DNA from: Planctomycetaceae bacterium
Lineage (GTDB): Bacteria; Planctomycetota; Planctomycetia; Pirellulales; Pirellulaceae
DNA length: 18,353 nt
Direction: 5' to 3'
NCBI GenBank assembly: GCA_003501565.1
Contig: DNPC01000683.1
Location: 1 to 18,353 of the forward strand
The notes below the pieces were generated by a model. It worked only from the letters and a program-made list of their open reading frames with translations, was not told the DNA's origin and searched no databases. The translations under genes and the position numbers were made by a program. Of this stretch, positions 14,616-18,353 are shown piece by piece. Position 1 is the stretch's first letter. Each line of letters begins with the position of its first letter.

Positions 14616-15393
14616 GGCTCTCGTTTCCCGTGGAGTAGAAAGATGCGATTCGAGCGTTCACGTTGCGTTCACGCTCCAACTTCTCAATAGCTTGCTTCAA
14701 ATCTTGGATAATCGCATCGACGTCCTTGGCGGTTGCAACGATCCGAAGTACACGCCCAGTGAACTCCCAGGCGGAACCTGCGAATGAGCGTTTTGCGGGT
14801 GCTGGTGGTGGCAGCTCCGGTTCGCACTCCACCAATTGACTAGTCGATTGTTCCACCTCCTGCGGACCGGTCTCCTTCTCCGATTCCGTGAACCTCTCCT
14901 TCAGCTCATTGGCGACTTTAATGGAGACAAACTGCTCTTGCGCGGCGAGTGTGAACGCCTCACTTACAGCTTCAGCCGGAGTAGACTCACGGGAGAGAAT
15001 CTTCAGCGATTCTGGAACCATGAATCTGGCGAGGCGCGGTTGTTCCATGATCCGCTTTCCGAATGCTCTCCATACCCGACGGTATTCGAAGCCGGTCGCG
15101 CGTCGAATCCCGAATCGCTCGCACATTTGACAGAACCGTTGCGGATTTTCCGCTTCCCGTGACGCCTTTGCCCAGAGCTCCAGGTAACAGCCGGAAGTCA
15201 ACAACCGCTTCATACCAACAAGCTGCAACGTTTCCGTTATGGACAATTCGATCTCATCGATTTGCTTCGCATTCAGCCTGCCAGCCGATTGCTGAATCTG
15301 ATCATCCGACAATTGTGCGGTCGCCTTCAGAATTTCTTCCCGGCTCCTGCCCTCCTGAATGAGTACGAAAACATCGGTTCCAAGTTTGGACAT
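14608..15393 (-). CDS. DUF3102/KfrA-like plasmid DNA-binding protein
   Basis: A 261-residue, mostly helical soluble protein. Residues 87-112 (FCQMCERFGIRRATGFEYRR and on) resemble the helix-turn-helix of DUF3102-type phage/plasmid proteins, where an aromatic residue precedes 'gIs.rtayry'. The next part, PESLKILSRESTPAEAVSEA (127-146), matches their 'salyyLa.p.tpeeareeal' segment. A Pro-rich linker (about 190-200) leads to a C-terminal coiled-coil helix (about 222-246). Such proteins occur on plasmids and phages; roles proposed include nucleoid organisation, stability and regulation. The ATG at 15393 is favoured, with AAGGGA nine bases upstream; an ATG nine bases earlier overlaps that site. 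It overlaps the following membrane gene by eight bases. Placement in the family is by eye. Confidence 0.55.
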   Translation of the reverse strand: MSKLGTDVFVLIQEGRSREEILKATAQLSDDQIQQSAGRLNAKQIDEIELSITETLQLVGMKRLLTSGCYLELWAKASREAENPQRFCQMCERFGIRRATGFEYRRVWRAFGKRIMEQPRLARFMVPESLKILSRESTPAEAVSEAFTLAAQEQFVSIKVANELKERFTESEKETGPQEVEQSTSQLVECEPELPPPAPAKRSFAGSAWEFTGRVLRIVATAKDVDAIIQDLKQAIEKLERERNVNARIASFYSTGNESHG

Positions 15394-15415
15394 GGTTCGC
15401 ATTCCCTTTCAGCGC

Positions 15416-15646
15416 TTAGAAGTAACGGCGATTCGTCTGCCTAGTGTGCGGAGGTAGTAGGCTTCTGCGGTAAACGAATCGATGCCCTTTCAAGTAACCT
15501 AGAAGCCATAGCAACAAGATGAGTATGGAAAGCAAGGCCATGTCTAGAAGGCGAACGATGCTCCGTAGTAAAGTCGAGTCAACGCCTCCCTGCGTTCGAA
15601 ATCTGGCTCTTCCCCTACTCCATTCGTGTGCGTTCAAACGACTCAT
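15416..15646 (-). CDS. Small single-helix membrane protein
   Basis: A 76-residue protein with one strong hydrophobic helix (LLDMALLSILILLLWLLGYL, about residues 33-52), a basic N-terminal part and a very basic C-terminal tail (KGHRFVYRRSLLPPHTRQTN), so the tail is probably cytoplasmic. The ATG at 15646 has GGAGG six bases upstream, a strong site. An in-frame start at 15766 would include a stretch that forms an RNA hairpin and is not supported. It lies 22 bases before the DUF3102-like gene and 85 bases after the next small membrane gene. Family unknown. Confidence 0.6.
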   Translation of the reverse strand: MSRLNAHEWSRGRARFRTQGGVDSTLLRSIVRLLDMALLSILILLLWLLGYLKGHRFVYRRSLLPPHTRQTNRRYF

Positions 15647-15684
15647 GGTGAGTCCTCCAACAATTGAAATACAGTTGAGGGTGA

Positions 15685-15716
15685 GGAGCGACCGGTACGA
15701 AACTACCGATCGCTCC
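15685..15716. promoter_or_regulatory. Intercistronic hairpin
   Basis: GGAGCGACCGGTA at 15685-15697 pairs with TACCGATCGCTCC at 15704-15716, with one mismatch or wobble in 13 and a 6-base loop. It sits in the 85-base space between two small membrane genes of the same strand. No U tract follows, so an mRNA processing site, attenuator or stability element is more likely than a terminator. Confidence 0.45.
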
Positions 15717-15731
15717 GTACGTAAATCGTGA

Positions 15732-15899
15732 CTATCGTTGCTCGATAGTTCCTTGCGTGGTTCCACGGAACCGGTAGGACTTCTTCTTCGTGCATGCCGA
15801 GTAGATGGCGATCAGGATGCCCATCAAGATCAAAAATCCAACAAAGGCTGAACCGTCGTCCTGGGCGGCGGTTTCTCCAAGTAGTAGCCAGGTGTACAT
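15732..15899 (-). CDS. Small single-helix membrane protein (55 aa)
   Basis: A 55-residue protein with one hydrophobic helix (FVGFLILMGILIAIYSAC, about residues 19-36) followed by a basic tail (TKKKSYRFRG). The N-terminus before the helix is short and has an acidic patch (GETAAQDDGS). ATG 15899 has AGGAG seven bases upstream; an ATG at 15917 overlaps that site. It is too short for a VirB2/TrbC pilin as usually found and lacks a clear signal sequence, so I do not call it one. It lies 109 bases after the 296-residue gene. Unrecognised, but the ribosome-binding site supports it. Confidence 0.55.
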   Translation of the reverse strand: MYTWLLLGETAAQDDGSAFVGFLILMGILIAIYSACTKKKSYRFRGTTQGTIEQR

Positions 15900-16008
15900 G
15901 GATCGACTCCTATGCATCGGGAATGCGACGTGAAATACAGCTGCCGCGAACGTCGCGTCGACGACAAACTAAATGTCCGCCTAGGCGTACTCGGGGTCAA
16001 ATAAAAAT

Positions 16009-16899
16009 CTACTCAGGGCGAAACTGAAGTAGAGGTAACCGCACACGTTCTGCGATCGAGCTGCCTCCACCGACTGGGCGAAGGCGAAACTGTTGGTGGC
16101 CAATATGATTGTTGAACCGGATGGAGAGGACGCATTCGACATCCCCTGATTCTTGCAAGATATAGAGTTTGTCGCCGGAAGAATTGCGGAACGAGCGTAC
16201 CAAGTTTGCCACTCTTTGCCGCATTTCGTCGGACATTTCTTTCTCCGAGTTCTTTGAAAGAAACTTGTTCATGCGGTTTCGTGTCATTCTCTGGCCAGGC
16301 TTTAAACCGAGCAAGTCCTGCGCGTCGAGTGAGTCAGCCGTATCCAAAGTCTGTCGTAACTTTTGTCTCTGTTCGAATGAGACTTTGGCGAGATCTTCGG
16401 GAGAAATACACTGCAATACCTGTTCAAGCGACACTTGGGCACGAAACATGTCAGTCAAATTTTCCAGTGAACTCCGTTCCACTTGGCTACTTTGCCGTGG
16501 ATTGATCTTTGAGTCAAATGGCAGCACTCCTTTGCTGATCTTCTCAAGGGTCTCAGCTACAAGACTAGGTAGAATTTCCGCGTCCACGCCGGATATCACC
16601 GCATGGATAGCGTCTCCGTCAAGCCAAGCTGCGACGTAGCGACGGTCTGACCTAAGCACGCGGGAAAGCGCCAAGAAAAGTGGGTGTTCATCGCGATTCT
16701 CTTCGTCGATTGAAAAGATCGGATTTACGATCGCGAAATACTTTGCCGGCACGTGCGCCGCTTCCAGCCAATCCCAGATATCATCTTGGATTGATTCTGC
16801 TACCTCGCCATCAATGCTTTGTAATCCCTCGTTCGGCAGCCAGTGAAGCGTTGCAACAGCACTATCAACTTCTTGAGTTTCTTGGATCTTCGACGACAC
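16009..16899 (-). CDS. Hypothetical protein (296 aa), coupled to upstream gene
   Basis: An unrecognised soluble protein, mixed helix and strand, with no membrane segment or signal peptide. An N-terminal domain of about 120 residues (with DIWDWLEAAHVPAKYFAIVN) precedes a helical middle (VSFEQRQKLRQTLDTADSLD) and a short beta-type end (DVECVLSIRFNNH). I choose GTG at 16899, which overlaps the preceding stop TAG by one base (TAGTG) and has AGAGG eight bases upstream. The longer ATG start at 16965 lies in the neighbour's coding sequence and lacks a site. It is tightly coupled to the 318-residue gene, so they probably act together; a 109-base space follows before the small membrane genes. Confidence 0.65.
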   Translation of the reverse strand: MSSKIQETQEVDSAVATLHWLPNEGLQSIDGEVAESIQDDIWDWLEAAHVPAKYFAIVNPIFSIDEENRDEHPLFLALSRVLRSDRRYVAAWLDGDAIHAVISGVDAEILPSLVAETLEKISKGVLPFDSKINPRQSSQVERSSLENLTDMFRAQVSLEQVLQCISPEDLAKVSFEQRQKLRQTLDTADSLDAQDLLGLKPGQRMTRNRMNKFLSKNSEKEMSDEMRQRVANLVRSFRNSSGDKLYILQESGDVECVLSIRFNNHIGHQQFRLRPVGGGSSIAERVRLPLLQFRPE

Positions 16900-17855
16900 T
16901 ACTTCAACCTCTTGACTGCGGAGTGGATGGCTTCGACAGCACCCGGTGTGGTAACTGTGTAGCACCGCAGTGACGAAAATCTAGTGACAACCTGCAACAG
17001 TTCGTAATCCCCTGGAACAAGAACTAGTTCCAACCGGTGAAGATTGCACTTCGGTATTCGCTTCTCCCATCGAGAAGGTAGATACCGGACGCATCTGATG
17101 CGAATATCTTTCGAACCGATTTCGATCGGGTTCGCTTCGCTGTATCCATAGACACGCAAAGGATCTGCCCATGCTCCAATCTCATCATCGTCATCCAGTT
17201 GCAGCCGTTCCTCGAACGAACGAATGACCATGAGGTCCCCGAAATGAGTAATTCGCCTTGCGTCTCGAATGTGAAATCGAGAGTTTTTTTGATCCTGAGC
17301 TATCAACCATCTGGATAGATCCAGTGAAACGCGTTGCGAACGAGTGTACCGCGAACATCTGAGGCTAGTAGAATCCTGGCTTGTCAAATAGACCTTGCCC
17401 GATCTTGTCCCTGAGTTGTAGTTATCCGCACCACCAAAGAACGCCTTTACTGGTCCTTCAGTCGAATACGAAAAATCAGTAACCGTCAACTCAACAGGAC
17501 ACAAACTGTTTCGGTAGTTTTTTCCCGCCAAGAAACTTTGAACCGTCGACGTAATTTCTGCTAGCTGCTGTGCTGGAACCGAATCGTGTCCTACCCGGCG
17601 TATCAAACGAGAAAAGTTTTTGGTGACAGCCGAGCCTGGAGCGGTAGCGCTCATACCATTGGTCCAAATGGTGAACGACTTTGGCACATACTGCTGCAAT
17701 AGCTCCTTGTTCAAAGGTCCCAAAACCCCAGTAGCATCTTCTTCACAGTACTGACGGGTGGTCACAAAACCGTTTCGCGACCGCTCCAGCAGTTTTGCCA
17801 GTTCGGTAATCGCGTCTATCGGTTCGAAAAAGGAGTAATCAAGTTGCGAAGTCAT
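16899..17855 (-). CDS. Hypothetical protein (318 aa)
   Basis: An unrecognised soluble protein with no signal peptide or membrane helix. It is rich in Arg, Ser and Tyr, with a central beta-type part (VELTVTDFSYSTEGPVKAFF) and a C-terminal half of short strands (CVRYLPSRWEKRIPKCNL; ELVLVPGDYELLQVVTRF) that could form a beta sandwich. GGGAG lies six bases before ATG 17855. It begins the gene series that leads to the coupling ATPase and is coupled by a one-base overlap to the following 296-residue gene. The 114-base space before it, after the probable replication gene, holds a possible promoter. No motif identifies its job. Confidence 0.65.
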   Translation of the reverse strand: MTSQLDYSFFEPIDAITELAKLLERSRNGFVTTRQYCEEDATGVLGPLNKELLQQYVPKSFTIWTNGMSATAPGSAVTKNFSRLIRRVGHDSVPAQQLAEITSTVQSFLAGKNYRNSLCPVELTVTDFSYSTEGPVKAFFGGADNYNSGTRSGKVYLTSQDSTSLRCSRYTRSQRVSLDLSRWLIAQDQKNSRFHIRDARRITHFGDLMVIRSFEERLQLDDDDEIGAWADPLRVYGYSEANPIEIGSKDIRIRCVRYLPSRWEKRIPKCNLHRLELVLVPGDYELLQVVTRFSSLRCYTVTTPGAVEAIHSAVKRLK

Positions 17856-17909
17856 GGTGCGCTCCCGGCAAATCGATTGGATTTGAGACAGTTCGCGATC
17901 TAGTCAATA

Positions 17910-17936
17910 GTTATAACGTCTTCAATGATTGTTCAA
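17910..17936 (-). promoter_or_regulatory. Possible sigma-70-type promoter
   Basis: On the minus strand TTGAAC (17936-17931) and TATAAC (17915-17910) are separated by 15 bases, in the AT-rich space before the 318-residue gene. A TAACTA shifted by two gives a 17-base spacing. Position fits; consensus fit is moderate and planctomycete promoters are poorly defined. Confidence 0.3.
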
Positions 17937-17969
17937 AATCGAACCCGTAGCATTCAAAACGATTGCCTG

Positions 17970-18353
17970 TCAGGCGCGCCTTGCGTTCCATTTCCTGCAG
18001 AATCCGATGAAAGCGGCGTCGGGTTTGCGGGGTGGTTCAGCGCCGGACATTTGAACCCAGTTGCGCCACTGGCGTTCAAGTTCGTAAACGTCAAAGCCAG
18101 GGGCAGCGAGTCGAGCCTCGTGGTAGGTGTCGGGTGAGAGAGGCGGGATGTTATCTTCGCCGGTTTCGATGGCTGGAATGGAACCCCGATTTTCGAAGAT
18201 GACAATATCGTCGTCCCCTCCTCCGCGTTCGTCGAGACGCACTCGGTAGTCAGGCATATGATCTGTCGCTTGGTCATCATCGACAACTTTGCGGACTAGA
18301 CGTTTGAATTCCTTTGAAGTCGATGTGGAGCCACATTTTTTGCGGAGCAATCC
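17970..18353 (-). CDS. Probable plasmid replication initiator, C-terminal end (partial)
   Basis: This open frame enters from beyond the right edge, so only the last ~127 residues are seen. They start with a basic stretch (KEFKRLVRKVVDDD), then an acidic loop rich in Gly and Asp. The ending GFDVYELERQWRNWVQMSG and PRKPDAAFIGFCRKW has the pattern 'pgfDvy.le.eWr.w....g..pr.PdaaFlgFcrrw', common at the C-terminus of RepA/RPA-type plasmid replication initiators. The TTG at 18350 is not a real start. If right, a replication gene stands near a ParA/ParG remnant, T4CP and excisionase: a plasmid backbone. The same ending occurs in some phage replication proteins, so the type is open. Confidence 0.5.
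   Translation of the reverse strand, partial: GLLRKKCGSTSTSKEFKRLVRKVVDDDQATDHMPDYRVRLDERGGGDDDIVIFENRGSIPAIETGEDNIPPLSPDTYHEARLAAPGFDVYELERQWRNWVQMSGAEPPRKPDAAFIGFCRKWNARRA

Larger units (their letters stand above)
8031..18353. mobile_element. Plasmid- or ICE-like region (partial)
   Basis: Evidence is combined gene content: ParA/ParG remnants, an excisionase-like gene, a type IV coupling ATPase, a DUF3102/KfrA-like protein and a probable replication initiator, with a truncated integrase at the left edge. The left boundary is the truncation junction; the right lies beyond the window. No tRNA gene, attachment-site repeats, relaxase or VirB genes are visible, so plasmid, integrated plasmid or decayed ICE cannot be distinguished. 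Confidence 0.6.

Noticed and set aside
15732..15899. VirB2/TrbC-type pilin
   Set aside because: Only 55 residues and one helix, with no typical long signal sequence or second helix.
1..18353. CRISPR arrays, tRNA or rRNA genes, insertion sequence transposases
   Set aside because: No regular short direct repeats, tRNA-like clover sequence or transposase motif was seen anywhere in the window.

Overview
The window looks like a Planctomycetota chromosome, most likely of the Pirellulaceae/Rhodopirellula type, carrying accessory DNA. The basis is the character of the proteins, in particular the style of the tyrosine recombinase, many lineage-restricted hypothetical proteins, and wide AT/GC-mixed gaps with few U-tract terminators. 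This is judged by eye and no database was searched.

Left part (1-7293), a chromosomal accessory region. It starts with a small two-helix membrane protein followed by a terminator hairpin, then a VanZ-like membrane gene that seems broken by a one-base frameshift. Next, on the minus strand, come three genes in a row: a SUKH (SMI1/KNR4) protein, an Imm11/DUF1629-like protein and a hotdog acyl-CoA thioesterase. The first two are typical polymorphic-toxin immunity families, here without a toxin. A secreted class-C beta-lactamase-fold serine hydrolase follows, set between two large non-coding gaps. Those gaps hold diverged copies of one ~113 bp repeat, which looks like the fossil of a short coding sequence. 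An Acg-type FMN nitroreductase-like gene on the plus strand closes this part.

Junction (7299-8583). A tyrosine recombinase (minus) and a ParA ATPase (plus) face away from each other, and both have lost their 5' ends at the same point, about 8020-8045. The recombinase keeps its whole catalytic domain but lacks the core-binding domain. ParA keeps the DxD and Walker B segments but has no P-loop. A ParG-like ribbon-helix-helix partner follows ParA, coupled through a TTGA overlap.

Right part (8580-18353), plasmid or ICE backbone. Apart from the ParG-like gene all genes are on the minus strand. In order of transcription they are: the C-terminal end of a probable replication initiator (cut by the window edge); two coupled unknown genes; two small single-helix membrane proteins; a DUF3102/KfrA-like DNA-binding protein; a 4-helix membrane protein; a von Willebrand A lipoprotein; a VirD4/TraG-type coupling ATPase with no membrane anchor; a 2-helix membrane protein; an excisionase-like HTH protein; a MntP-like efflux protein; then, after a long imperfect palindrome, three small hypotheticals. 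From 15646 down to 10198 the genes overlap or are at most about 22 bases apart, so they are probably one operon.

The most unusual parts are the compact operon joining a soluble TraG-type ATPase to a vWA lipoprotein and membrane partners, the double-truncation junction, the ~120 bp nested palindrome at 9981-10103, and the fossil repeat pair. No relaxase, VirB4 or mating-pore gene is visible, so self-transfer cannot be claimed.
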